Below, one piece after another: positions 16,933 through 25,680 of a stretch of DNA of 64,000 nucleotides. Below the pieces are notes generated by a model that was given only the letters and a program-made list of their open reading frames with translations, was not told where the DNA came from and did no database searches. The translations under genes were made by a program, and so were the position numbers. The DNA comes from Leisingera aquimarina DSM 24565 (GTDB lineage Bacteria; Pseudomonadota; Alphaproteobacteria; Rhodobacterales; Rhodobacteraceae): contig NZ_AXBE01000013.1 in the NCBI RefSeq assembly GCF_000473165.1, positions 62,001 to 126,000 of the forward strand. Direction: 5' to 3'. Positions within the stretch are counted from its first letter, which is position 1; each line of letters starts with the position of its first letter.

Positions 16933-18512
16933 CCCGCAGACCCTGTCCGGTGATTTGCCAGGATATGCTCGGCCAGGCGCAACGCCATGGCAACCACGGA
17001 CAAGGTTGGATTGGCCTGACCCGAAACGGGGAAAACCGAGGCTGATGCAACAAAGAGATTTTCGGCTCCGTGTACGCGGCAATTCGCATCGACAACACCA
17101 TCATTCGGGTTGACGGACATGCGTGTCAGACCGATCTGGTGATAACCGTCGCGGGACTTCCGGATAATAGCCTCAGCAAAAGCGTCATCTTCCGGCAGAA
17201 ACAGTTCGGCAACATTTGCGGCACACAGTCTATGGGCGAGCAGTTTGTGACTGTCGATCAAGCTTTCAACAGTGCGCCGCCCATAGCGGAAATCAATCTT
17301 CAACTTACGCCGGCCAGTCTGGTCCATACTGTTGCACAGCATAACCCGGCTTTCGTGCTCGGGGAAATGTTCGGCATGATAAGCTAAGGCATAAGGCCCT
17401 GGCCCATGGGCCACCAGCCGCTGCGGACGGCGCGCCGGGCGGGCGAGAAGCCGCCCTGCACCCGACCGCAAGGCATCGAAAACTCCACGCGGATCACGCA
17501 GGATATTGGCGATGTGAGGCCCCGGATTCTCAAAACGATCCGAATGCAGCAGCAGATGTTTGGCCGAAATTTCACCCGAGCTGTGCCGGGGATCGGACGG
17601 GCTGATATTTTCAACCCAGAATGCGGCATTGGACGGCGCGTCACTGGTCAGAACAAACCGCCGGCGAAAGGGACTCCTGCCGTCCTCTTTTTGATATCCG
17701 AAGCTGCTGCAAGGCGCGGGATCGCGGAACAGGATCTCCGCAACTGATCCGGTCAGATGCCCCATGTAGTACCGCCCCAGCACCCCTGCCGATTTATGGA
17801 AGATTGCAGGATGTGCGGCTTGCTCCAGCAGCAGAAGGCGGGTTGTCTCAAGCCCGCCGCAGGCCAGAACCGCCTGGCGGCAGGGCAGAGCGGCAGTTTG
17901 CCCCTTGTGCAGGATCTCCAGTTCGCGCACCCGGTATTCGGGATCCCCGTCCCAACGCATGGAGAGCAGTTGCGCGTGTTTGAGCAGATCGACCGGCGCG
18001 CCGCTCTGCTTCAGCCGTTCTCGCAGGACGTTCGCTTGCTCCAGTGAATTCAGCCGTTCAATCCGTTCGATGCTTACCCCCTGAACCGGTGGCCATCCGG
18101 GAGGTGCCGGCGCCTGGAAGTCCGGGTCGGTATCAAGAAATTCGGCGGCCGGGGCGATCCAGCGGGCATAGTCTTCGAACGGGATCGGCCAGGAGTGCGC
18201 ATGCCGTCCGGACTGCTCTCCGAAATCTTCGGGATCGAACGGCATGCAGCGCCCGCCCCATCCCATAAGTGTCCCCCCGACGGCCTCGCGGTTGGTCTGC
18301 TGCCGGGGGGCATGGGTCTGGCGGGATACGATTTCATCCCGCTTGCTGGACCTGTCGATTTCGCCCGTGCCGAAACCACCCTGCTCGATGACCAGGACCC
18401 GCAGCCCCGAGCGCCCCAGCGCCAGCGCCAGAGCCAGACCCGCCGCTCCCGCCCCGATAATGCAGGTGTCATAGTCAGCTGCTTGAGCTTCGGTGAGGCT
18501 GACTTGGGTCAT
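16929..18512 (-). CDS. GMC-family FAD oxidoreductase
   Basis: 527 residues with an intact ADP-binding motif, CIIGAGAAGLALALALGRSG (about 17-36), and GGTLMGWGGRCMPFDPEDF (about 80-98), the GMC region that covers the flavin. The C-terminus keeps GYHQIGLTRMS, VVDANCRVHGAENLFVASAS and ANPTLSVVAMALRLAEHIL, which is the standard GMC end with the catalytic histidine. It probably oxidises a hydroxyl on a sugar or polyol linked to the polymer pathway. Both ends overlap neighbours by four bases (ATGA at 18509-18512 and 16929-16932). It is clearly a different subfamily from the GMC protein at 14002, which has a degenerate glycine motif and a Tat partner. Confidence 0.9.
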   Translation of the reverse strand: MTQVSLTEAQAADYDTCIIGAGAAGLALALALGRSGLRVLVIEQGGFGTGEIDRSSKRDEIVSRQTHAPRQQTNREAVGGTLMGWGGRCMPFDPEDFGEQSGRHAHSWPIPFEDYARWIAPAAEFLDTDPDFQAPAPPGWPPVQGVSIERIERLNSLEQANVLRERLKQSGAPVDLLKHAQLLSMRWDGDPEYRVRELEILHKGQTAALPCRQAVLACGGLETTRLLLLEQAAHPAIFHKSAGVLGRYYMGHLTGSVAEILFRDPAPCSSFGYQKEDGRSPFRRRFVLTSDAPSNAAFWVENISPSDPRHSSGEISAKHLLLHSDRFENPGPHIANILRDPRGVFDALRSGAGRLLARPARRPQRLVAHGPGPYALAYHAEHFPEHESRVMLCNSMDQTGRRKLKIDFRYGRRTVESLIDSHKLLAHRLCAANVAELFLPEDDAFAEAIIRKSRDGYHQIGLTRMSVNPNDGVVDANCRVHGAENLFVASASVFPVSGQANPTLSVVAMALRLAEHILANHRTGSAG

Positions 18513-19690
18513 TCAGGTTCCACCTTTCGCGCCCGCCGTGCAGCGCAGCGTTCGCGCCGTGCAAGCCCGGCGAGTTTCCGCAACGTGACAAACGGAGATG
18601 CCTGGACCGGCCCGCCGCGCATTGACGTGCCCGGATCGCTCCGAAGGCTCTGCAATCTTTCCGGAACCGCTGCACTTGTGTAGCGGCCGAGCACTATCTC
18701 GCGTATTTCCGAACAATGGCGGCGCGTGCCTGCTGGATCATAGCGCAGCGCTTTCAAGAGGTCCGGAACCTGCGCAGGCGATGCATATTGTGCCAGGGGA
18801 CCGAAGGTTTCACGCAGCCTTTGGTCCAGAACACAGGGCCGCTCCATCAGCATCGCCTCCAGAACGGTCCGGCCAAAGGCTTCGACCCATCTGTCGCTGT
18901 GGAAATAGGAAAAGACGTCCAGGCTGTCCAGAAAGCGGTCCACCGGTTCGCCGTTAAACGGCACAATATCCCAGCTGCTCAGATCCACACCGCCGGCCTT
19001 CAGTTCTTGCACCGGGCAGCCCATGACACGCGTTGCCCAGCCTGGCCCGGGGGGCGCCACAGAGGCCATGACGTCCGCTGCCCGGTCTGGCCATTTCAGA
19101 GGATCCTCACGGCTGTGCCGCCCGACAATTGCAACCGCCTGGTCAAATACTTGCCGGCGGGACGTCCAGTGACCTGCGTCGAATGTGTTTACCCAATCCG
19201 AACAGGTCAGGCGCACAAACGGCAGAAAGCTGCGCAAATGCTTGCGGATCACACCCGAAACAGGGGCCCACATGGGGCTGGTGCCAAAGGCTTTTTTGAT
19301 TATCCGGGTTGTTGTGACCGGGTCGTATTCCAACGAGCCATCCCCGCGGAACGGCGGATGGTGGGCAACCAGAACCGATGTGTCTGCCAAGATGTCTGCA
19401 GTCTCAGCCACGCCGTGAAAGAAGGCCAGCGGGTGGTGAAAAAAGACGACACCAGCGGCCACAGCGGTGCCTGGTGCGAGAACGTCAAACCCGCTCAGGC
19501 CGGCCAGATCCGCAACAGCGGCATTGGGTATATCCTCAGCACCGGCAAAGAAGCCTGACGTCACAGGCAGAAGGCCCACCGTTGCACCTGCCGCATGGAA
19601 CGCTTGGGCATCTGCCAGCATCGCGGCAGCGGTCCCGCCCGAGAACCTGGGATCGTAAACAAGCACGATATCTGACCGGAAAGCACTCAT
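18509..19690 (-). CDS. Glycosyltransferase, GT4-like
   Basis: 393 residues, probably a cytosolic nucleotide-sugar-dependent transferase. DIVLVYDPRFSGGTAAAMLA near the N-terminus is the glycine-rich acceptor loop of GT-B enzymes. Later, VDRFLDSLDVFSYFHSDRWVEAFGRTVLEAMLMERPCVL matches the GT4 donor-site region with the E-x7-E-like arrangement (EAFGRTVLEAM). The ATG at 19690 forms an ATGA overlap with the stop of the sulfotransferase gene and is preferred over an ATG six bases upstream. The stop overlaps the following GMC gene in the same way. Sugar specificity cannot be read. Confidence 0.8.
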   Translation of the reverse strand: MSAFRSDIVLVYDPRFSGGTAAAMLADAQAFHAAGATVGLLPVTSGFFAGAEDIPNAAVADLAGLSGFDVLAPGTAVAAGVVFFHHPLAFFHGVAETADILADTSVLVAHHPPFRGDGSLEYDPVTTTRIIKKAFGTSPMWAPVSGVIRKHLRSFLPFVRLTCSDWVNTFDAGHWTSRRQVFDQAVAIVGRHSREDPLKWPDRAADVMASVAPPGPGWATRVMGCPVQELKAGGVDLSSWDIVPFNGEPVDRFLDSLDVFSYFHSDRWVEAFGRTVLEAMLMERPCVLDQRLRETFGPLAQYASPAQVPDLLKALRYDPAGTRRHCSEIREIVLGRYTSAAVPERLQSLRSDPGTSMRGGPVQASPFVTLRKLAGLARRERCAARRARKVEPE

Positions 19691-20649
19691 CCGCAAAACC
19701 CGGGCCAGATTGCAGAAAGATCGCGGTTGAGAAGATCCGATAACCCGGCGTTCCGGTCCGACAGGTGGTGCGCGAGATAGGCAGCAGTGCCGGACTGCAT
19801 GGCGGGCGGCCTTTCCGCTTTGAGCAGAACGGGATTGACCCTGCGGAACCAGTGATAATGCAGCTTGTGGCGTATTTTTTCTGTCAGCCGGGTCTCATGC
19901 CCCATGTGATTGCGGTAACGCCCGGCGACAATCCGGCCCCCGATCCGGTTCAGCCATTGCTGGCATCCGGGCATTGTCGGGTAGTAGGTGCGGTTAAACC
20001 AGGTTTTCAGTTTGCCGGCATCCATTTCTGATGCGCCAATGTGGCCCGTAATCCGGTTGATGAATGCTTGTTTGTCGGAAAGGAAGTCTTCAAAAACAGC
20101 AACATGCACATTTTCACGGCCAAACACGTTGAAATAATTGGCAACATGAGGCGCGTAAGTGGAGCCCAGAATTATTGAGCTGTGCTGGCTCAAGGCTTGT
20201 TCAAAACTGCAACTCAAACGCGCGCTGCGGATTAGGTGCCAATATTGGGAGTAAGCGCGTTTAACCGGATCTCGGAGCAGGAAAATCAAGCGAACGTCAG
20301 GTAAAAGGCTTTTGATGCGCCTGGCTGCAACAGCCGAAAAAAGGTAGGTAGTGGAATCCTCCCCAACCAGGAGCTTTCCGCCGAATTCAGAAAACCGGGA
20401 TGCGTACCAATCCAAGCTTTCTTCATTACCCAATCGAACATCGAACCATTTCAGATCCCCGCCTCTCACATCTAAAAAATCCGGATGAGTGATAGGATCA
20501 TCGGCATCGAAGTAGTGAATTTCATTGTCCGGTATCCCGATCTCAGGATTCTGGCCAAGTATAAAATGCAGTGACGTCGTACCGCATTTTGGTGCACCTC
20601 CTATTATGAAATCAGGTAATCGTCTCAAAGCTCTGATCTCTTCGGTCAT
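19687..20649 (-). CDS. Sulfotransferase, PAPS-dependent
   Basis: 320 residues. IIGGAPKCGTTSLHFILGQN (about 15-34) is the 5'-phosphosulfate loop with the catalytic-type lysine, and RLIFLLRDPVKRAYSQYWH (about 119-137) is the 3'-phosphate binding motif with the RDP and downstream serine. It transfers sulfate from PAPS to an acceptor, most likely a sugar of the EPS, because it heads the coupled operon of glycosyltransferase, GMC and Wzy genes. Sulfated EPS is common in marine bacteria. A second sulfotransferase of a different subfamily lies at 31272. The ATG at 20649 is the first gene start after a 178-base gap from the upstream gene. Confidence 0.9.
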   Translation of the reverse strand: MTEEIRALRRLPDFIIGGAPKCGTTSLHFILGQNPEIGIPDNEIHYFDADDPITHPDFLDVRGGDLKWFDVRLGNEESLDWYASRFSEFGGKLLVGEDSTTYLFSAVAARRIKSLLPDVRLIFLLRDPVKRAYSQYWHLIRSARLSCSFEQALSQHSSIILGSTYAPHVANYFNVFGRENVHVAVFEDFLSDKQAFINRITGHIGASEMDAGKLKTWFNRTYYPTMPGCQQWLNRIGGRIVAGRYRNHMGHETRLTEKIRHKLHYHWFRRVNPVLLKAERPPAMQSGTAAYLAHHLSDRNAGLSDLLNRDLSAIWPGFCG

Positions 20650-20827
20650 TCAGAAATTTCACAACAGTCACCGTGGCAGCAAATCAAGCCCGTGGCCAAC
20701 CGGCACCTTGCGGGAAATACAGATAGCGGAAACTGCGCAGGCGGAAACTCTGACGACATTCTGGGGTGTTGCCTTTCTTTACCATCCGAACCGCCATCAT
20801 TCAGATGGCCTCAATACTAAAACATTC

Positions 20828-21967
20828 TCAAACAAACGGAACTTGGGCAGCCTGCAGAAGTTTCGTTGTTTCTGCCGGGGTCTCAACAAATGTGTTCCTC
20901 GATAAGGAAAGTAGCTGCGTCCGCAGCTTTTGCAACGGCGACCGGTCCTCGAGCAGCTTGGCAATTTCCGCCTCCAGAGCCGTTTCCACCGGCGGGGCAA
21001 GAAGGATTCCGCTGCCGTGCTCGTGAAGCCAGCGTGCCGTCTCGGTTTCTGCAGGAGCAAGCGACGGCGTCGCAAAATAGCCGCCTTCGTAAATTCTGTT
21101 GGGGAGAAGCCAGAGAGAATTGCCGCCGTCTTCGTACCAGTCGCCAGCCCAGACCAGGTCAACTCCGGCATACATTTCTGAAAGATCCCCGGGCGCGGAA
21201 TAGGCTCCGCCAAAAGAGATGTTTTTATACGGGCTGATTTCTGCTTCTAAGTTGCTGAGCACTCCAGGGGCCGGATAGCCGCGCAAATTGACAGTGACAC
21301 GGTCCGGGAAGCGGCGCGCCAATCCGATCAGCAGATCAAGAGAACGTCGGCAGCGCAGGTTTCCAAACCACCCGATCCTCAATGGCCTGTCCGGGCCGCC
21401 CTCAATTTCTTCGGTCTCCGGGCGGCCGGGAAAATCATCTCCTTCAATCATGAGATTTTCGAGCAGGAAGGCCTGGTACGCGCCTGGATAGTATTTCGCA
21501 AAATGCTCGGTCTCGAACCGCGGCGACGAAATCACCACAAGAGCGCACTGCTTCAGGAGGTTTTTTTCAAATTGCCTGAGTATGCGTGCAACTGGCTTAT
21601 GGCCCGTCAATCTGTGGTGAACATCCAGGCATTCATAAATCAGGGGCACATCCAGTCCCAGTTTTTTGCGGGCACGTGCCGCTGTCGCCAGCATGTCCAG
21701 GTTCCGCGCATAAATGGCATCGCATGTTTCCAGCAAGGCACGTTCGCGCACCGCAATGCCGGCGCCCTGAAAAATCGAAACAAGCCTTTGGCCATAAGCG
21801 TTGTCCCGGGTTTCTCCTAAATCGACAACCGGCCAATCCGCGGCTTGTTTCGGCCCCCGGTGCGGCATGAACCCAACAACAGCATGCCCGGCGGCGAGAA
21901 ACGCTCTGGCACGCCGGCGGACGGCTGGCTCATTGGAGTTATGCCCGAAAAATGCGATGGTTGACAT
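20828..21967 (-). CDS. Glycosyltransferase, GT4-like
   Basis: 379 residues with two Rossmann-like halves (GT-B). The N-terminus MSTIAFFGHNSNEPAVRRRA has the opening beta strand and acceptor loop. VDLVWAGDWYEDGGNSLWLL and PNRIYEGGYFATPSLA mark the donor-binding half, where a GT4 enzyme has its glutamate pair (here RIYEGG). The family is found in EPS and capsule clusters; donor and acceptor are unknown. It follows the GT2 gene at 21980 by 12 bases and so belongs to the same transcription unit. Confidence 0.8.
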   Translation of the reverse strand: MSTIAFFGHNSNEPAVRRRARAFLAAGHAVVGFMPHRGPKQAADWPVVDLGETRDNAYGQRLVSIFQGAGIAVRERALLETCDAIYARNLDMLATAARARKKLGLDVPLIYECLDVHHRLTGHKPVARILRQFEKNLLKQCALVVISSPRFETEHFAKYYPGAYQAFLLENLMIEGDDFPGRPETEEIEGGPDRPLRIGWFGNLRCRRSLDLLIGLARRFPDRVTVNLRGYPAPGVLSNLEAEISPYKNISFGGAYSAPGDLSEMYAGVDLVWAGDWYEDGGNSLWLLPNRIYEGGYFATPSLAPAETETARWLHEHGSGILLAPPVETALEAEIAKLLEDRSPLQKLRTQLLSLSRNTFVETPAETTKLLQAAQVPFV

Positions 21968-21979
21968 GAAAACCCCGGT

Positions 21980-23017
21980 CTAAAGTGTCTCTTTTGCCAT
22001 CGTATGCCTGTTTGCCTTTTGCCTGGCTTTCATCAGCCGGGACAAGAACCCCAGCCCCCACGCCAGGTGCATCGTTGCAAGAGCAAGGGTACCCGACAGG
22101 CCGCAAACGGACCGGTGTATCCAGGCGGCCCGCAAGCCGCTGCACAAAATGACAATACCATATATGAACAGCCACACCAAAGGCAGCCGGGTCACTGGCA
22201 ATGCAAGTAAACTCAGCAGCACAAGCACCGTGTGCACTGCGGGTATGAGTTGTCTGACACCCGGCCGGATCCTGTGTTTCAGGCAGGTCTGTGCCCGCCC
22301 GGCTCCATAGTTCCAGTACTGCTTCCAAAGGCGCCCGGCCGATTGCCTTGGAAAATACCCTATACGCATATCAGCATTGAGCCAGATTTTACCGCCCTGG
22401 CGGATCAGCCGCAAATCGTATTCAGCATCTTCGTTGGTCTTGAAATCCGCATCGTAACCGTTCAGCAGCCGGAAACTGGACATCTGAAAGGCGGCATGGT
22501 GGCCGTGATTGCAGTAGCCGGAGGCCACACCGCCGCGATGCGGAGATCCGCCGGCGCCCAGCCAGCTGTCTGCAACCCAGACAAGGCCACGCTGAAAGCA
22601 GCCACCGCTGCTGGCTGTTGCGTCCATTGGCACAACGACTGAATCCACCTCTTTCCTGGTAAGGCACCGTGCCAGACCGCTGACATAACCTGCGGGATAG
22701 ACAGCATGCGCGTCGCATCTGATTGCAATGTCAAACCGGTCGAACTCCGGCTGCAGCAGCAGGTTCATTGCCGCGGCCTGTGTCCTCCCGAGGTTATGGA
22801 CCAGCTGTAAATTGGGATAGCGGCCCATCATTTTGGCAACAATTGCACATGTTTCATCCTGGCTCCCGCCATCGGCAACAACAACCGGGCAGCGCGACGC
22901 CACCGGGTCGCCGTGGATGATCTCACGCAGGATTTTTTCAATCTGATCCGCTTCGTTCAAAGTCGGGATCAGAACGACAATCCGCGCCGGGTCAATGTCG
23001 TGTGATGCTGCTGTCAC
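21980..23017 (-). CDS. GT2 glycosyltransferase, ExoA-like
   Basis: 345 residues from the GTG at 23017, which overlaps the stop of the upstream GT2 gene (GTGA at 23014-23017). The GT-A domain shows VLIPTLNEADQIEKIL, VVVADGGSQDET (DGGS motif), and IAIRCDAHAVYP with the DxD-like metal site, then NEDAEYDLRLIRQGGKIWL with the catalytic acidic residue and QRW-like region. Two to three membrane helices close the protein, as in ExoA of the succinoglycan pathway, a beta-1,3-glucosyltransferase. The close match is in architecture, so sugar specificity is not certain. Confidence 0.85.
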   Translation of the reverse strand: MTAASHDIDPARIVVLIPTLNEADQIEKILREIIHGDPVASRCPVVVADGGSQDETCAIVAKMMGRYPNLQLVHNLGRTQAAAMNLLLQPEFDRFDIAIRCDAHAVYPAGYVSGLARCLTRKEVDSVVVPMDATASSGGCFQRGLVWVADSWLGAGGSPHRGGVASGYCNHGHHAAFQMSSFRLLNGYDADFKTNEDAEYDLRLIRQGGKIWLNADMRIGYFPRQSAGRLWKQYWNYGAGRAQTCLKHRIRPGVRQLIPAVHTVLVLLSLLALPVTRLPLVWLFIYGIVILCSGLRAAWIHRSVCGLSGTLALATMHLAWGLGFLSRLMKARQKANRHTMAKETL

Positions 23018-24228
23018 CAATTGTATGCCTCGGTTTCCAAATAGTTTGTTTCAGACAGCGCCGCATTCTGGAGGGCCGGGCGGGGCCGGAACCCTGCCCG
23101 GGCGCAAAAACCTGCAATGCGAAGAAACTGCATGTAGTTCCGCCTGTTCAATGCGTCGCGCGCGCGCCAAACAGATCCCCGCCCCAACGCCTTCACAATG
23201 GCCCTGCCAGCTGGACTCTCGCGCGCCAGAGCCAGCAGCTGGTTCTGCACCGGAGGGCAATAGGCCATGGCGCTGCCATGTTTGCCGGCCATGGAGCGGA
23301 TCACGATCCCAACCTCGGTTTCGGACAAGCCCTCGGAAGGCGATATTTCTGCCGCGGCTTTGAAATCTTCAATCGCAAAGCCCCAGTCGCAGCGGCGTGC
23401 ATAGACGCAGCCCCGTTGCAAGTACCCTGCGCGAAGCGCCAAATCTTTTGCACTGGACTTGAAGAGGGCGGCATAAAACGAAACCGGCAGCCGATCGCGC
23501 AGATCGGAAAAGATTTTCCTGTCGCTTTCGAGCCAAACCGCATCCGACTGATCTGCAGTATGCCGCTGTGCCGACGGGCCGCGGACCCCGTTGTGCTTGC
23601 GCTGAAGGAAGAGAATGTCGTTGATCACTTTGATCGGAAACCGGGTCCCCAGCCGGACGAACATCTCATAGTCGATAGACCGGCTGAGGTCCTCACGAAA
23701 GGGTCCTGCGGCGTCGTAGCAGGACCGCCTGACCAGGCTTGCGTTCTGGAAAAAAAAGATGTCTTCCAGCAAATGGCGTATGACGCTTCCTGCGGACAGG
23801 TCCGGCCAGTAACCCGTTCCCGTGAACGTCTTTTCCCCGCCGCCAGTGCCGGCATGAAACCGGACGTGCGCACCGGCTGCAATGCCGGCATCATCCGTAT
23901 CAAGAATATGCGCCAGCTTTTCAGCTGCGTCCGGGCACGCGACATCATCGTCATCGCATATCCAGATATACTCACCCTGAGCATGTTTCATTGCAGCGTT
24001 CAAGGCTGCAGATTTACCCTGGTTTTCTGCCTTGAAGTACTGGAGAACACCGTTCAAATCTGCACTTAAAGCCTGTTGGACGGCCTCCGCGGTGCCGTCG
24101 GTTGACCCATCGTCCCAGATGATGATCTGATCCAGTGCCCGGGTTTGATTTGCAAGTGCCGCAATGGCTTCGCCGAGATACCTGCTTCTGTTGAATGTCG
24201 GGATAATTGCCGAAATAGAACCTTGCAA
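23014..24228 (-). CDS. GT2 glycosyltransferase with C-terminal helical extension
   Basis: About 404 residues. SAIIPTFNRSRYLGEAI, IIWDDGSTDGTAE (DDGS) and YIWICDDDDVACPDAAEKL (DxD-rich metal site) define a GT-A domain of family 2, and RSIDYEMFVRLG provides the later acidic residue. A C-terminal part of roughly 150 residues is probably helical and has no recognised domain. I prefer the TTG at 24228, which has AGGGAA at good spacing and directly precedes the first beta strand. A GTG at 24279 would add 17 residues. It is the first gene of a minus-strand unit and is divergent from the ExoF-like gene. Confidence 0.8.
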   Translation of the reverse strand: MQGSISAIIPTFNRSRYLGEAIAALANQTRALDQIIIWDDGSTDGTAEAVQQALSADLNGVLQYFKAENQGKSAALNAAMKHAQGEYIWICDDDDVACPDAAEKLAHILDTDDAGIAAGAHVRFHAGTGGGEKTFTGTGYWPDLSAGSVIRHLLEDIFFFQNASLVRRSCYDAAGPFREDLSRSIDYEMFVRLGTRFPIKVINDILFLQRKHNGVRGPSAQRHTADQSDAVWLESDRKIFSDLRDRLPVSFYAALFKSSAKDLALRAGYLQRGCVYARRCDWGFAIEDFKAAAEISPSEGLSETEVGIVIRSMAGKHGSAMAYCPPVQNQLLALARESPAGRAIVKALGRGSVWRARDALNRRNYMQFLRIAGFCARAGFRPRPALQNAALSETNYLETEAYNW

Positions 24229-24368
24229 ACTGACGTTCCCTAAGTGAAAAATTGCATGCAGCCCAAAGCAAAGAAACACGGGTGGTTTTCATACATCTAG
24301 TGCTGTGCGGCGTGGCGGACACTTGTTTGTCGCTTTGATGCCGGCGCCGGATGCGGAAGGAACAGATT

Positions 24369-25616
24369 ATGCTTCGACTGCTCATATTTTGCCTCGCTCC
24401 CCTGATTTGCATGCTCTGGGGAAATGCGCAGGCCCAGACTGCGCCGAATTCTTACCGCCTTTCCCCGGGAGACAAAATCAGCCTGCGTGTTGTGACTTGG
24501 GATGAGGACGAGCGCGGCTACGTGATCTGGCAGGCAGTCAGCGGAGAGTATTCGGTTCAAATCGAAGGGCGTATAATGATACCGCTTGCCGGCCGTATTC
24601 AGGCGGTTGGCCAGACGCCCGAGGAACTGGCTGACAAGGTTGCCGATGCACTGGAAAAGCAGATCCGGAGCAACATCCGCCCGTCAACCGCTGTTGAGGT
24701 GATAGAATACAGCTCCTTCTTTATCATCGGGGATGTCGGCAATCCCGGGGCTTATCCCGTCCGGCCGGGCCTGACGGTGCTGCAAGCCTTTGCACTGGCC
24801 GGTGGAGGGCGGCGGCTGGAGGAAACGGGTGTCGACACATTGGCAGTCTTGCGCGAGACGGGCTCGCTGCAACAGATCGATTCAGAGTTGCTGCGTGCGC
24901 AAATCACCGCCATCCGGCTGCAGGCTGAGGTGGAAGAGCAGGCTGCGCTGCAGTTCCCGGACTCTCTCTTCCAAACCGGCGGCCCAGAAACCTTAGCCCC
25001 GCTATTGGAGGAAGAAAGCAGGATTTTCACCTCGCGCAAGACCGCCCTGGACCGTGAACTGGCATCCTTGAGCGAGCTTATATCTTTGCTGACGACTGAA
25101 ATCGAAACCTTTCAAAAGAGGATCGAGAGCCACCAGGCCCAGTTGGAACAGGCTGAAAACTATCTTCAGGACACGTACTCCCTGCTCGAAAAGGGGCTTG
25201 CCCGAACGCCTCAATTAACCCAGGCGCAGAAAAGCGTATTCGACATTGAAGAAAAAATGCTCGACCTTCAAAACGGGTTTTACCGCGCCCATCAAAGCAT
25301 CAAGGAAGCCGAGCGGGATATTTTGACGGTGAAGGCAAACCGGGCAACTCAGGCCGCAGTGGAGCTGCAGAATGTGAACGCGCGGATCGAAACGCTGCGC
25401 ACCCGCCGCGACACTGCGCGCAGGCTTCTTTTGGAACGCGGGGAAGATATTGAGTTTGCCGGCGAGGGTCAGCAATATTTTAGAACCTTCCGGCTCCAAC
25501 GCGGCAATGGCGAAGGGCAGCAGATCTTTCAGGGATCCGATACGATTGTTTTACCCGGAGATGTGATTACGGTCGAGCAGACACTGAGCCTCGCTGACAG
25601 CATTTCTCCCGGCTGA
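24369..25616 (+). CDS. exoF: ExoF-like polysaccharide export protein
   Basis: 415 residues from the ATG at 24369, which has AAGGA at ideal spacing (an ATG at 24351 is less likely). A signal peptide, MLRLLIFCLAPLICMLWGNAQAQ, is followed by the polysaccharide export domain (YRLSPGDKISLRVVTW, then RIMIPLAGRIQAVGQTPEEL) and an SLBB-like domain (FFIIGDVGNPGAYPVRPGL). A long coiled coil occupies about 170-350, rich in Glu, Gln and Leu. The length and order match ExoF of the succinoglycan system, which acts in the periplasm or outer membrane with ExoP. It stands alone between divergent and convergent units. Confidence 0.85.
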   Translation: MLRLLIFCLAPLICMLWGNAQAQTAPNSYRLSPGDKISLRVVTWDEDERGYVIWQAVSGEYSVQIEGRIMIPLAGRIQAVGQTPEELADKVADALEKQIRSNIRPSTAVEVIEYSSFFIIGDVGNPGAYPVRPGLTVLQAFALAGGGRRLEETGVDTLAVLRETGSLQQIDSELLRAQITAIRLQAEVEEQAALQFPDSLFQTGGPETLAPLLEEESRIFTSRKTALDRELASLSELISLLTTEIETFQKRIESHQAQLEQAENYLQDTYSLLEKGLARTPQLTQAQKSVFDIEEKMLDLQNGFYRAHQSIKEAERDILTVKANRATQAAVELQNVNARIETLRTRRDTARRLLLERGEDIEFAGEGQQYFRTFRLQRGNGEGQQIFQGSDTIVLPGDVITVEQTLSLADSISPG

Positions 25617-25680
25617 AACCGGCCTCTATCAGAACCGGCCCGCAGGCTATCGTTGCAAACCAGGGATCAGCGGAAGCAGG

